Counted from the stretch's first letter, positions 31,521 through 41,956 are shown. The stretch: 64,000 bases of DNA from Williamsia sp. (GCF_016462415.1 NZ_JAEMTF010000014.1:1-64000); one strand, 5' to 3'. Program-made: numbers and translations. Notes: generated from the letters alone by a model not told the origin.

Positions 31521-33356
31521 TCACTTCCACTGACGAAGCGCACTGATGCGTTCCTTGAGCTGATCCACGGTGGCCATCGCCGTCGGCGGCCCACCGAGTC
31601 GTGACCGCAACTCGTTGTGCACCAGACCGTGGGGTTTGCCGGTCCGATGATGATGCATGGCGACCAGACCGTTCAGTTCCCGGCGCAGCGCCGCCAGCTG
31701 CGGACCCGTGCCCACGTCGGGTCGGGGCGTCGGCGCCACGGGTTCCGCCGATCGAGCCGCGACCTGCTCGGTCTGACGCTTGCGCAACAGATCCCGGACC
31801 TGGTCGGCGTCGAGCAGACCGGGTAGACCCAGATAGTCCGACTCCTCGTCGCTGCCCGCGAACGTGGCGGTGCCGAACGAGGAACCGTCGTAGATGACCT
31901 GATCGAGTTCGGCGTCGGCGTGGAGCGAGATGAACGCCGGCTCGTCGTCACCCGGCTCGTCGGCGACCTTGTTGGCCTCGGCGAGCAGCTTGTCGTCGAA
32001 GCCCTCCTCCTCGCGGTGCGGCTTGCCCAGCACATGGTCGCGCTGCGCCTCGAGTTCGCTGGCCAGGCGCAACAGCACCGGCACCGACGGCAGGAACACG
32101 CTCGCCGTCTCCCCCGGTCGCCGCGAGCGTACGAATCGGCCGATGGCCTGCGCGAAATACAGGGGGGTCGAGGCGGAGGTGGCGTAGACCCCCACGGCCA
32201 GACGCGGCACGTCGACTCCCTCGGAGACCATGCGGACCGCGACCATCCATCGGTCGTCGGACGCGCCGAACTCGTCGATCCGCGACGACGAACTCGGATC
32301 GTCGGACAACACCAGCGTCACCGGTGACCCGGAGATCTCCTCGAGCAGTTCGGCGTAGTCGCGGGCGGTCTTCTGGTCGGTGGCGATCACCAGCCCGCCG
32401 GCATCGGGCACGCCACCGGCCCGCAACTGACCGAGGCGGGTGTTGGCGGCGGTGAGCACGGCCGGGATCCAGTCGCCGTGGGGATCGAGAGCGGTGCGCC
32501 AGGCACGGGCGGTGTGCTCGGCCGACAACGGCTCGCCGAGACGCGCGGAGAACTCCTCACCGGCGTTGCTCCGCCAGCTCGCCTGTCCCGAGTAGGCCAG
32601 GAAGACCACGGGGCGCACCACACCGTCGGCAAGGGCGTCGGCGTAGCCGTAGCTGTGGTCGGGCTTCGAGCGCAGCGCGCCGTCGCCGTCGGGTTCATAG
32701 GTGACGAACGGGATCTGTGAGTCGTCGGAGCGGAACGGTGTCCCGGTGAGCGCGACCCGACGCGTCGCGTCGGAGAACGCCTCGGCGATCCCGTCGCCCC
32801 AGCTCTTGGCGTCACCGCCGTGGTGGATCTCGTCCATGATCACGAGGGTCTTGCGGTTCTCGGTGCGTACGCGGTGCCGGAAGGGATGGGCGGCGACCTG
32901 GGCGTAGGTGACCACGACACCGTCGTAGTCGGCGCTGGTGGCGCCCGCGGAGTTGCTGAACCGGGCGTCGAGCGCGATGCCGACCCGCGCCGCGGCCTGC
33001 GCCCACTGGTACTTGAGGTGCTCGGTGGGTGCGACCACCGTGATCTGCTCGACGGTGCGGTCGCCGATGAGCTCACTGGCGATCCGCAGACCGAAGGTGG
33101 TCTTGCCTGCGCCCGGCGTCGCGACGGCCAGGAAGTCCCGTGGCGCGGTGGCCAGGTACTTCGTCAGAGCGCGGCGTTGCCATGTCCGGAGCGACGCGGA
33201 CGCGCCCGGAACCATAACCTCGGAAATCGACAACTCCTCGACGTACAGCGGCTGGTGACACCGTGAAACGGCCGCTTCGACGGCGCGCGGGTCGAGGATT
33301 ATCGTACCCCGCCGCGGCGACGTCCCACCGACACGCGAACGGCCCGGGTCGCCCAT
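31521..33356 (-). CDS. DEAD/DEAH-box helicase (SF2, type III restriction-like)
   Basis: ATPGAGKTTFGLRIASEL (motif I), IMDEIHHGG (II), ALTGTPF (III), QAIGRFVRSRRPGE (VI). Exact start uncertain. Confidence 0.88.
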   Translation of the reverse strand: MGDPGRSRVGGTSPRRGTIILDPRAVEAAVSRCHQPLYVEELSISEVMVPGASASLRTWQRRALTKYLATAPRDFLAVATPGAGKTTFGLRIASELIGDRTVEQITVVAPTEHLKYQWAQAAARVGIALDARFSNSAGATSADYDGVVVTYAQVAAHPFRHRVRTENRKTLVIMDEIHHGGDAKSWGDGIAEAFSDATRRVALTGTPFRSDDSQIPFVTYEPDGDGALRSKPDHSYGYADALADGVVRPVVFLAYSGQASWRSNAGEEFSARLGEPLSAEHTARAWRTALDPHGDWIPAVLTAANTRLGQLRAGGVPDAGGLVIATDQKTARDYAELLEEISGSPVTLVLSDDPSSSSRIDEFGASDDRWMVAVRMVSEGVDVPRLAVGVYATSASTPLYFAQAIGRFVRSRRPGETASVFLPSVPVLLRLASELEAQRDHVLGKPHREEEGFDDKLLAEANKVADEPGDDEPAFISLHADAELDQVIYDGSSFGTATFAGSDEESDYLGLPGLLDADQVRDLLRKRQTEQVAARSAEPVAPTPRPDVGTGPQLAALRRELNGLVAMHHHRTGKPHGLVHNELRSRLGGPPTAMATVDQLKERISALRQWK

Positions 33357-34432
33357 CCGCGGACACGATCGGGGATGCTGATGACATCGATGCCACCGGC
33401 GATGTTGACGAGACGGGTCCTGGGCGCTCCGCGTCCCGGAGCGGTCCGCCCGTGGTGCGAAGCCTGCCCCGATTGTTCTGGCGCACCATCGTCAAGGCCT
33501 GGGACGACTCGATTTTCGGCATGTCGGCGCAGGCCGCCTTCTGGCAGACGCTGTCCCTGCCGCCCCTGCTGCTGGGGCTGCTCGGCAGTCTGGGCTATGT
33601 CGGCGGGTGGTTCGGCCCCGACACGCTCGAGACGATCCGCAGCGGCATCGTCGAGTTCGCGGGCGGGGTGTTCAGCGACAACGTCGTCGACGAGATCATC
33701 ACGCCGACGGTCAACGACGTCCTCGCGCGCGGACGCGGCGAGCTGATCTCGCTGGGATTCGTACTGTCGCTGTGGTCGGGGTCCTCGGCGATGTCGAGCT
33801 TCGTCGACTCGATCAACAAGGCCCATGATCAGCATGACGTGCGAAACGCGGTGTGGCAGCGGGTGTTCGCGCTCAACCTCTACGTCGTGTTCCTGGTCGT
33901 GTCGATCTTCATGCTCCCGCTGGTGGCGCTGGGACCGACCTACATCAACGAGATCATCCCGGACGCGTGGCACCCGGTGAGCACGAACCTGATCGACTTC
34001 GGCTACTACCCCGCCGTGGGCGTCCTGCTGATCGTCGCGCTGACCACGCTCTACCGGATCTCACTGCCCAAGCCACTGCCCTGGCACCGACTGGTCGCCG
34101 GTGCGGTGCTGGCCGCGGTGGTGTTCTGGGGCGCCAGCGCCGCGCTGCGCGTCTACCTCGGCACGATCACCAAGACGGGGTACTCCTACGGGGCGCTCGC
34201 CACACCCATCGCGTTCCTGCTGTTCACGTTCTTCCTGGGTTTCGCCATCGTGATCGGCGCACAGTTCAACGCCGCGATCCAGGCCACCTGGCCCACCCTC
34301 GCACCGACCCACGTCGAGCAGGTCAAGGACTGGGTGTCCCAGCAGACCACCGACCTCACCGATCAGTTGAAGTCGATGCCCAAGCGGATGCAGACCGGAC
34401 CCATCCGCAAGCAGACGCGCCCGCCGCGGTGA
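33263..34432 (+). CDS. YihY/virulence factor BrkB family membrane protein
   Basis: FWRTIVKAWDDSIFGMSAQAAFWQTLSLPPLLLGLLGSLGYVGGWFG; multi-TM. Start uncertain: the long version overlaps the divergent helicase ORF; GTG 33452 is an alternative. Confidence 0.8.
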   Translation: MKRPLRRRAGRGLSYPAAATSHRHANGPGRPSADTIGDADDIDATGDVDETGPGRSASRSGPPVVRSLPRLFWRTIVKAWDDSIFGMSAQAAFWQTLSLPPLLLGLLGSLGYVGGWFGPDTLETIRSGIVEFAGGVFSDNVVDEIITPTVNDVLARGRGELISLGFVLSLWSGSSAMSSFVDSINKAHDQHDVRNAVWQRVFALNLYVVFLVVSIFMLPLVALGPTYINEIIPDAWHPVSTNLIDFGYYPAVGVLLIVALTTLYRISLPKPLPWHRLVAGAVLAAVVFWGASAALRVYLGTITKTGYSYGALATPIAFLLFTFFLGFAIVIGAQFNAAIQATWPTLAPTHVEQVKDWVSQQTTDLTDQLKSMPKRMQTGPIRKQTRPPR

Positions 34433-34445
34433 TCCGCTGCCGGAC

Positions 34446-34691
34446 TCACTCGTCCTTCTTCATCTTCTCGTAGATCTTCTTGCACTTGGGGCACACCGGG
34501 GAGCCCGGTTTGGGCGAACGGGTCACCGGGAAGACCTCACCGCAGAGCGCCACCACGTGGCTGCCCATGACCGCACTCTCGGCGATCTTGTGCTTCTTGA
34601 CGTAGTGGAAGAACTTCGGTGTGTCGTCGTCGGTGGTCTCATCGGTGTCGACGTCGGGGCGCTCGATCGTCTGGGTGTCCATGGCAGACAT
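34446..34691 (-). CDS. DUF3039 domain-containing protein
   Basis: FFHYVKKHKIAESAVMGSHVVALCGEVFPVTRSPKPGSPVCPKCKKIYEKM. Confidence 0.92.
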   Translation of the reverse strand: MSAMDTQTIERPDVDTDETTDDDTPKFFHYVKKHKIAESAVMGSHVVALCGEVFPVTRSPKPGSPVCPKCKKIYEKMKKDE

Positions 34692-34765
34692 TGTGCCCGA
34701 TGTCTCAGGGTCTCCACACGTTCATCTGAGCTGCACCGATGCATTACTGAACAGAAAGTGCAACA

Positions 34766-35116
34766 GTGGAGGACGTGGCACATGAAGAGGCACGTGAAGC
34801 GATTCTCATCACCCAGGCGCAGGTGTCCCAGGACGCCCAGCACAAGGCCCGGGTGCGTCGATACCTGACGCTCATGGCCTTCCGCGTTCCAGCCCTCGTC
34901 ATCGCCGGCATCGTCTACGGCGCCACCGGCTCAGGACTGCTCGCGCTGGCGGTGATCGCCCTGTCGATCCCGATCCCGTGGGTGGCGGTCCTGATCGCCA
35001 ATGACCGCCCGCCCCGCGAGAAGGGCGAGATCCCCCGATACAAGTGGTCCGGCGAGGCCAACCCTCCCGCGGTCGAGGCGACCCATTTCCGTCAGCTCAA
35101 GGGTCACGACAACTGA
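34766..35116 (+). CDS. DUF3099 domain-containing membrane protein
   Basis: ILITQAQVSQDAQHKARVRRYLTLMAFRVPALVIAGI...IPIPWVAVLIANDRPPREKGEIPRYKW. Confidence 0.9.
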   Translation: MEDVAHEEAREAILITQAQVSQDAQHKARVRRYLTLMAFRVPALVIAGIVYGATGSGLLALAVIALSIPIPWVAVLIANDRPPREKGEIPRYKWSGEANPPAVEATHFRQLKGHDN

Positions 35117-35148
35117 TCTCGGCGCCGCACGTGGCACCCTGATCACCC

Positions 35149-36663
35149 ATGACCTCGCCACCGATCACCCCGGTCGATGACCTGTACACCATCGCCCCAC
35201 GCCTCCGAGAGGCGTTCGAGGCGCATCGCTACGACGCCGACGGGGTGCTCGACCTGCTCGGGGTCGACGCCCACGCCGCGCTCGGACGGGCCGAACCGGT
35301 CCCGGTCCGGCGGGCCTGCCGCGACGCCGGCGAACTCGGCACCCTGATCCGGCTGCTGCTGCTCGACGACGCGTGTCCGCGGTCGGAGGTGGCCGCGGCT
35401 CTCGGCCCGGTCGAGGTGGACGCGGCCGTCGCGGTCGGTCTGCTGCACACCGACGGCGACGATGTCCGCGCGGCGATCGACGTCCGTCCCCTCGACTCCG
35501 GTCACGGCACCCGCTGGCTGTTCTCCGACCTCGACGGCGCGATGCGGCCGACGACGATCACCCCCGATCACGTCCTCGGCGTCGGGCAGGCGTCACTGTC
35601 GCTGCTACGGGCCACGGTCGAGCCGGCCGGACGCGTCCTCGACCTGGGAACCGGATGCGGCGTGCAGGCGGTGCACGCGTTGTCGTCGGCCGACCACGTC
35701 ACCGCCACCGACATCACCGCGCGGTCGCTGGCCATGACCCGCGCGGGACTGGCCGTCAACGACATCGCTCCGGACCGGTACGACCTGCGGACCGGACCCT
35801 GGTTCTCCCCCGTCGGATCGCAGAGGTTCGACCGGATCGTGGCGAACCCGCCGTTCGTGGTGGGACCACCGACCGTGACCCACAGTTATCGCGACTCGGG
35901 GCTGGACCTCGACGGTGCCAGTGAACTCGTGGTGTCCGGAGCCGCCGATCACCTCACCGACGGTGGGACCGCGTGCATGCTCGCCTCCTGGGTGATCACC
36001 GGCGACGACTGGCGCGACCGGGTCGCGTTGTGGATCCCCGATCACGGCGTCGACGCATGGGTGGTGCAGCGCGATGTCGCCGACCCGGCGCTCTACGTCG
36101 GGACGTGGCTGCGGGACGCCGGATACGACCCGCGGTCGGGCGCCGGGGCCGCACTCGCCGACGACTGGCTGGCGCATTTCGAGCGTTCCGGGGTCGAGGG
36201 CATCGGTTTCGGTTTCGTGTTCCTGCGCTCCACCGGCGAGCCCACCGATCTGATGGCCGAGGAACTCTCGCACGCGATCGACGACCCACTCGGTCCCGAG
36301 GCATCGGACTATCTCGACCGGGTCGCCTGGCTGCGCACGGCGGACCTGCAGACGTCCCGGTTCTCTTCCGCGGACGGTATTGCGTTGGAACAGGTCTCGA
36401 CCCTGTCCGCGGGATCGGCCGCCGACGGGGTCGGATGGGGTGAGGTCGTCGCACGCCTGCACCGCACCGACGGCCCGCGCTGGACCCACGAGATCGACTC
36501 GTGGGGCCGCTCGTTGGTGGCCGGCCTGCGGGCCGACGGACTGCCCCTCGAGGACGTGGCGACACTGCTGGCCGCGGCGACCGGCGAGGAACCCCCACCC
36601 GGCGCCATCGAGGGGTTCGTGTCGGCCCTGGTCCGCCACGGCCTGCTGCTCCCTGCACCCTGA
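35149..36663 (+). CDS. Class I SAM-dependent methyltransferase (N5-glutamine MTase-like)
   Basis: [32 protein letters not shown] (NPPF motif). Confidence 0.9.
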   Translation: MTSPPITPVDDLYTIAPRLREAFEAHRYDADGVLDLLGVDAHAALGRAEPVPVRRACRDAGELGTLIRLLLLDDACPRSEVAAALGPVEVDAAVAVGLLHTDGDDVRAAIDVRPLDSGHGTRWLFSDLDGAMRPTTITPDHVLGVGQASLSLLRATVEPAGRVLDLGTGCGVQAVHALSSADHVTATDITARSLAMTRAGLAVNDIAPDRYDLRTGPWFSPVGSQRFDRIVANPPFVVGPPTVTHSYRDSGLDLDGASELVVSGAADHLTDGGTACMLASWVITGDDWRDRVALWIPDHGVDAWVVQRDVADPALYVGTWLRDAGYDPRSGAGAALADDWLAHFERSGVEGIGFGFVFLRSTGEPTDLMAEELSHAIDDPLGPEASDYLDRVAWLRTADLQTSRFSSADGIALEQVSTLSAGSAADGVGWGEVVARLHRTDGPRWTHEIDSWGRSLVAGLRADGLPLEDVATLLAAATGEEPPPGAIEGFVSALVRHGLLLPAP

Positions 36664-36805
36664 GGTCCGGCCGGCACCCCATCGGCAGGTGTGACGGGCG
36701 TCTCCCGGGTTCCCGATATCGGGATGTCTCACGGGTTCTCAGCATCTTCTCAGAACGGAGAACGCATCGGCGCAGGTCAGCCGGGGTGGGGCGAGAACGG
36801 GCGGG

Positions 36806-36833
36806 GGAACTATTCGCGGTCGGCGAACCGTTG
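36806..36833 (+). promoter_or_regulatory. Candidate ECF-sigma (SigE/SigH-type) promoter for sigB
   Basis: GGAACT (36806-36811) N18 GTTG (36830-36833), matching the mycobacterial ECF consensus, 36 bp before the RBS-preceded sigB ATG at 36870. Confidence 0.5.
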
Positions 36834-36869
36834 GACCCTATGAAGACACACGCTCGCGAGGAGGCCGAT

Positions 36870-37862
36870 ATGACCATCACCACCGCCACCACGACAAGGC
36901 CCGCAGACACCGTGCGGCCGCAGATGACCGATGCGGATCTCGATGCCCAGAGCCCGGCTGCAGACCTCGTCCGGGTGTACCTCAACGGGATCGGTCGCAC
37001 CGCTCTCCTCAACGCCGAGCAGGAGGTCGAACTCGCGAAGGCGATCGAGGTCGGCCTGTACGCCAAGCACGTGTTGGCCACGAAGAAGCGGCTGTCGCCG
37101 ACGAAGAAGCGCGATCTGGCGCAGCTCGTCCGCGAGGGCGAGTCGGCGCGGTCGCATCTGCTGGAGGCCAACCTCCGACTCGTCGTGTCGCTGGCCAAGC
37201 GCTACACCGGCCGCGGGATGCCGTTGCTCGACCTCATCCAGGAGGGCAACCTCGGTCTGATCCGCGCGATGGAGAAGTTCGACTACGCCAAGGGTTTCAA
37301 GTTCTCGACCTACGCCACCTGGTGGATCCGTCAGGCGATCACCCGCGGCATGGCCGACCAGAGCCGCACCATCCGTCTCCCCGTCCACCTCGTGGAGCAG
37401 GTCAACAAGCTCGCCCGCATCAAGCGTGAGCTGCACCAGCAGCTCGGCCGTGAGGCGACCGACGACGAGCTCGCCGCCGAATCGGGCATCCCGGCGGAGA
37501 AGATCGCCGATCTCCTCGACCACAGCCGCGACCCTGTGAGCCTGGACATGCCGGTGGGCAGCGACGAGGAGGCGCCCCTGGGCGACTTCATCGAGGACGC
37601 CGAGGCCACCTCGGCCGAGAGCGCCGTCATCGCCGGTCTGCTCCACACCGACGTCCGCAGCGTGCTGTCGACCCTCGACGAGCGTGAGCAGCAGGTCATC
37701 CGCCTGCGCTTCGGCCTCGACGACGGTCAGCCGCGCACCCTCGACCAGATCGGCCGGCTCTTCGGGTTGTCCCGTGAGCGTGTCCGTCAGATCGAGCGTG
37801 AGGTGATGGCCAAGCTGCGCCAGGGCGACCGCGCCGAGCGGTTGCGCGCCTACGCCAGCTGA
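36870..37862 (+). CDS. sigB: Alternative group 2 sigma factor SigB
   Basis: [42 protein letters not shown]...[35 protein letters not shown]; aggagg before ATG 36870. Confidence 0.94.
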   Translation: MTITTATTTRPADTVRPQMTDADLDAQSPAADLVRVYLNGIGRTALLNAEQEVELAKAIEVGLYAKHVLATKKRLSPTKKRDLAQLVREGESARSHLLEANLRLVVSLAKRYTGRGMPLLDLIQEGNLGLIRAMEKFDYAKGFKFSTYATWWIRQAITRGMADQSRTIRLPVHLVEQVNKLARIKRELHQQLGREATDDELAAESGIPAEKIADLLDHSRDPVSLDMPVGSDEEAPLGDFIEDAEATSAESAVIAGLLHTDVRSVLSTLDEREQQVIRLRFGLDDGQPRTLDQIGRLFGLSRERVRQIEREVMAKLRQGDRAERLRAYAS

Positions 37863-37876
37863 GTTGGCGTTCCGAC

Positions 37877-37915
37877 ACGACGGCCCCCGATCATCCGATG
37901 ATCGGGGGCCGTCGT
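37877..37915. terminator. Intrinsic terminator-like hairpin after sigB
   Basis: Perfect 18-bp inverted repeat acgacggcccccgatcat-ccg-atgatcgggggccgtcgt between convergent genes. Confidence 0.78.
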
Positions 37916-37932
37916 CGTCGGCTCGAGGAGCG

Positions 37933-40656
37933 TCAGCTCAGCCGGCGCGGTCCCGCGTCGCGCCGGGACGGGACCGGTCCGACCCGGACACGACCGGAGA
38001 GCACGACCGCGCCCGACACCGACGCCAGCACGGGGTCGAGTACGAGCTCGCGCACCTCCGGGATGTCGTCGACGAGCGTCGACACCCGCACCAGCAGATC
38101 GACCAGCGCATCGGTGTCCACCGCGGGTTCACCCCGGTAGCCGGCCAGCAACGGTGCCGATCTCGGCGCGCCCACGAGATCGCGGGCATCGGCCTCGGTG
38201 AGCGGGATGGCCCGGTAGGCGTGGTCGCCGAGCAGGTCGAAGGTCGCCCCGGCCAACCCGAAGGCGATGAGCGAGCCGAACGACGGGTCGTCGCGCACCC
38301 GGATGACCGTCGCTACGCCGCGGGGTGCCATGCGCTGGACGTGGAGCCGTCGGTCGCCGGTGAGCGCGACCAGTTCGTCGAACGCCGCCCGGACGGTGCC
38401 CGGACCGGACAGGTCGAGGCGGGCCCCCTCTCCATCCAGCCGACCCCGCCACCGCGACGAGACCGCCTTGACCGCGACCGGGAACCCGAGCGACCGGGCC
38501 GCCTCGGCGGCCGCGTCGGCGTCGGAGACCTCGGCGAAGTCGGTCACGTGCACGCCGTAGCGCGCGAGCAGCCGCGCCGAGTCCTGCTCGTCGAAGGCCA
38601 ACGTCTCGTCGGTCCCCACCTGGGTCGAGACGATCGCGGCCCGCACCATCTCGCGCGCGGTGTCGGAGTCGACATCGGCCGGCCGGATGACCTCCGATTC
38701 CGGCGTGGCACGCCACTGCGCGTATCGCCACGCCTGACCCAGGGCGGACGCGGCCCGCTCGGGCGCGGGATAGGACGGGATCGACCCCCACGTCGGCACC
38801 CCCGACTCGTCGCGCACGGTCAGGTTGTCCGGGATGCCCTCGACGGCGAGGAACGTCGACACGACGGTCTTGTCGGCGCCTGCGGTCGCCTCGGTCAACG
38901 CCCGTGCGTAGGTGTCGGCGGCGACCGCGACCGGCGGGACGAACACCGCGATGACCGCGTCGACCCCGTCGTCGCCGATCACCCGGTGCAAAGCCTGGGA
39001 GAACTCGTCGGCCGCGGCGGCCGGACCGAGGTCGATCTGCTCGACGACGCGGAGGCCGAAGCGCTCCCCCGCGGTCGCCGCCAGGACCCCCAGCACGGTC
39101 GAGTTGCCGACGATGCCGACACGCGGGCCGCGCGGAAGGGGCTGGTAGGCCAGCACGGTCGCGCAGTCGAAGAGGTCGGCGATCGTGTCGACCTGGATGA
39201 CGCCGGACTGTTCGAGCACCGCGCGCGCACTGGCGTCGTCGAGGGTGGAGTCGCGCCGCACCTGCGACGGCGCCACCGACGAGCGTCCCGACTTCACCGC
39301 GACGATGGGCTTGTTGCGCGACACCCGACGTGCGAGACGGGAGAACTTGCGGGGGTTACCGAAGCTCTCGAGGTAGAGCAGGATCACGTCGGTCTGCGGG
39401 TCGGTGTCCCAGTACTGGAGCAGGTCGTTGCCGGACAGGTCGGCGCGGTTGCCCGCGGAGACGAACGTCGACAGGCCGAGTTGCCTGCGGGCGGCGGTGT
39501 CGAGGATGGCTATGCCCAGGGCCCCGGACTGGCAGAAGAACCCGATGCGCCCACGGCCCGGCACCCGCGGCGCGAGCGTCGCGTTCAATGCGACATCGGG
39601 GCTGGTGTTGATCACACCCAGGGCGTTCGGTCCGACCAGGCGCATCCCGTGCGCGCGGATCTCGTGGACCAGCGTCCGCTCGGCGACGGCGCCGACGTCA
39701 CCGGACTCGGCGAAGCCGGCCGACACCACGACCATCGTCTTCACCCGTTTGCTCAGACAGTCCTGCAGCACGTCCTCGACGGTGTCGGCGGGCACGGCCA
39801 CGATCGCGAGGTCCACGGGGTCGGGGATGTCGCGGACCGAGGGATAGGCACGGATGCCGCGGACGGCGCGGGCCTCGGCGTTGACCGGGAACACCGGTCC
39901 GGTGAACCCACCGCTGATCACGTTGGCCAGCAACGCGTTACCGACCTTGCTCGGATCGGTCGACGCGCCGATGATCGCCACCGACGTCGGTCGCAGCAGG
40001 TTCGCGACGCTGCGCGACTCCGAACCGAGTTCGCGGGCGTTGCGGACGGTGCGCAGGGCGTCGGTCGGGTCGATGAGGAATTCCACGTGCACCGTCGACC
40101 CGTCGAAGCTGCGGGTCAGCTGGTAGCCGGCGTCGCGGAACACCGCCAACATGGCCCGGTTCTCGGTGAGGACCTCGGCCTCGAACCGGGTGAAGTCGTT
40201 CTCCGCGGCCGCGCCGGCGAGGTGCTCGAGCAGGACGGTGCCCAGGCCACGTCCCTGGTGGTCGTCGGCGACGACGAACGCCACCTCGGCCGACTCCGGG
40301 CGACCGAGGCTCGCGAGACCCTCGTAGATGCCGACGGCGATGATCTCGCCGCCGAGCAACGCCACCAACGCGACTCGGGTGCGGTGGTCGAGCGTGGTCA
40401 TGTGGACGACGTCGCGGGGCGACATGACCGGGTAGGGGCCGAAGTAGCGCATGTACCGCGTGCGCTCGGAGAGCTTCGAGTGGAAAGCGACGATCCGGTC
40501 GGCGTCGGCCGGGACGATGGGCCGCAGGTGCACGGCACCGCCATCGGAGGCGAGCACGTCGGCGATCCAGTGTCGTGGGAAGTCCCACGGGCCGCCTCCG
40601 GTCTCGATCGGACCGGTCACGGCCGACCCGCCGGTATCCGCGCCGGCGTCAGTCAC
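37933..40656 (-). CDS. GNAT + NDP-forming acyl-CoA synthetase-like + ATP-grasp fusion (Pat-like lysine acetyltransferase candidate)
   Basis: GNAT: AFVVADDHQGRGLGTVLLEHLAGAA; CoA-binding: SVAIIGASTDPSKVGNALL...GFFCQSGALGIAILD; C-terminal ATP-grasp; GTG start overlaps acuC end. Confidence 0.85.
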   Translation of the reverse strand: MTDAGADTGGSAVTGPIETGGGPWDFPRHWIADVLASDGGAVHLRPIVPADADRIVAFHSKLSERTRYMRYFGPYPVMSPRDVVHMTTLDHRTRVALVALLGGEIIAVGIYEGLASLGRPESAEVAFVVADDHQGRGLGTVLLEHLAGAAAENDFTRFEAEVLTENRAMLAVFRDAGYQLTRSFDGSTVHVEFLIDPTDALRTVRNARELGSESRSVANLLRPTSVAIIGASTDPSKVGNALLANVISGGFTGPVFPVNAEARAVRGIRAYPSVRDIPDPVDLAIVAVPADTVEDVLQDCLSKRVKTMVVVSAGFAESGDVGAVAERTLVHEIRAHGMRLVGPNALGVINTSPDVALNATLAPRVPGRGRIGFFCQSGALGIAILDTAARRQLGLSTFVSAGNRADLSGNDLLQYWDTDPQTDVILLYLESFGNPRKFSRLARRVSRNKPIVAVKSGRSSVAPSQVRRDSTLDDASARAVLEQSGVIQVDTIADLFDCATVLAYQPLPRGPRVGIVGNSTVLGVLAATAGERFGLRVVEQIDLGPAAAADEFSQALHRVIGDDGVDAVIAVFVPPVAVAADTYARALTEATAGADKTVVSTFLAVEGIPDNLTVRDESGVPTWGSIPSYPAPERAASALGQAWRYAQWRATPESEVIRPADVDSDTAREMVRAAIVSTQVGTDETLAFDEQDSARLLARYGVHVTDFAEVSDADAAAEAARSLGFPVAVKAVSSRWRGRLDGEGARLDLSGPGTVRAAFDELVALTGDRRLHVQRMAPRGVATVIRVRDDPSFGSLIAFGLAGATFDLLGDHAYRAIPLTEADARDLVGAPRSAPLLAGYRGEPAVDTDALVDLLVRVSTLVDDIPEVRELVLDPVLASVSGAVVLSGRVRVGPVPSRRDAGPRRLS

Positions 40657-41956
40657 GGGGATCAGCCGGATCGAGTCCGTGCAACGGGAACACCGCGGAC
40701 CGGGTGGCGAGGATGGCCGCGTCGGTGGACTGGTGCAGGTGAGCCGAGATCCCGTCGGGTGCGTCCTGCCCCCAGTTGCCCTCCCACGCGTGGAAATCGG
40801 TGTCACCACCGTCGGACATGGTGTGCGCGGGGACCTCGGTGACGAAGTCGGGGTGCACGGTGCGTGCGGCGAGGGCGGCCGTGTCACACCAGTCGTCACC
40901 GGTGGGGGTCGAGGGGTCCACGTCGCGTCCCAACGCCGCGGCCATCAGATGGGTCCAGATCCGCGGCACGACGTCGGCGACGCCGTAACCGCCGCCGCCG
41001 ACCGCGAGCCAGCGTCCGTCGCAGTGGGTGTCGGCGAGGTCGCGCATCGCCAGGATCGCGGCGCGCTGGCCGTCGATCGTGAGCCCGAGGTCGGTGAGCG
41101 GGTCGGCGCGGTGACTGTCGGCGCCGCACTGGCTGACGATCACCTGCGGTCGGAAACTGCGGACCAGCGACGGCACCACGGCGTGGAACGCCCGCAGCCA
41201 CAACCGGTCCGGGGTGTGCGGGGGCAGCGCGAGGTTGACGGTGGTGCCGTGTCCCGTCTCCGGTCCGATGTCCTCGGGGTATCCCGTGCCCGGCCACAGC
41301 GTCGCCGGGTGCTGATGCACCGACACCGTCAGCACCCGCGGGTCGCCGGCGAACCTGTTCTGGACACCGTCACCGTGGTGGGCGTCGATGTCGATGTAGG
41401 CGATGCGGTCGAATCCGCTGTCCAGCAGGTGGGCGATCGCCACGGCGCAGTCGTTGTAGACGCAGAACCCCGACGCGCGGGCGGGCATGGCGTGGTGCAT
41501 CCCACCGCCGATGTTGACCGCTCGGCGTACCGACCCGGTCGCGATGGCGTCCGCGGCGGCCACCGTGCCCCCCACCAGCAGGGCCGAGGCCTCGTGCATC
41601 CCCGGGAACACCGGGTTGTCGACGCTGCCGAGGCCGAAGATGCGTTCGGCCACCGCGGGCGAGAAGCCCGACACCGACCCGCCCGCGGCCATCTCGCCCG
41701 CCGCGCGCACCGCCGCGATGTACTCCCGTCGGTGCACGGTCTCGAGTAGTGCGTCGCCCGCCGACGCGGGCGCCCGCATCTCGACGCCGTCGAGCACGCC
41801 GAGGCCGTGCGCGAGGGACATCGTCAGCGCCAGACGGATCGGGTTCATCGGGTGGCTCTCACCCCACCGGTAGCGCAGGAAGTCCTCGCTCCACACGATC
41901 AGCGAGTCGTCCGCCGCGGGGCCGGTGTCGGCGCTCGCGACCGTGTCAGAACTCAT
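40649..41956 (-). CDS. acuC: Acetoin utilization protein AcuC / class I-type histone deacetylase family
   Basis: SHPMNPIRLALTMSL; NIGGGMHHAMPARASGFCVYNDCAVAI; YIDIDAHHGDGVQNRF; SQCGADSHRADPL. Confidence 0.92.
   Translation of the reverse strand: MSSDTVASADTGPAADDSLIVWSEDFLRYRWGESHPMNPIRLALTMSLAHGLGVLDGVEMRAPASAGDALLETVHRREYIAAVRAAGEMAAGGSVSGFSPAVAERIFGLGSVDNPVFPGMHEASALLVGGTVAAADAIATGSVRRAVNIGGGMHHAMPARASGFCVYNDCAVAIAHLLDSGFDRIAYIDIDAHHGDGVQNRFAGDPRVLTVSVHQHPATLWPGTGYPEDIGPETGHGTTVNLALPPHTPDRLWLRAFHAVVPSLVRSFRPQVIVSQCGADSHRADPLTDLGLTIDGQRAAILAMRDLADTHCDGRWLAVGGGGYGVADVVPRIWTHLMAAALGRDVDPSTPTGDDWCDTAALAARTVHPDFVTEVPAHTMSDGGDTDFHAWEGNWGQDAPDGISAHLHQSTDAAILATRSAVFPLHGLDPADPRD

Noticed and set aside
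37933-40656. Annotation as a plain acetate-CoA ligase
   Set aside because: GNAT domain present and SHTG-type catalytic His motif not visible; Pat-like function preferred.
37864-40842. 992-aa + strand ORF opposite the Pat-like gene
   Set aside because: Arg/Gly/Asp-rich low-complexity translation, no domain signature; shadow ORF from GC-rich codon bias opposite a clear coding gene.
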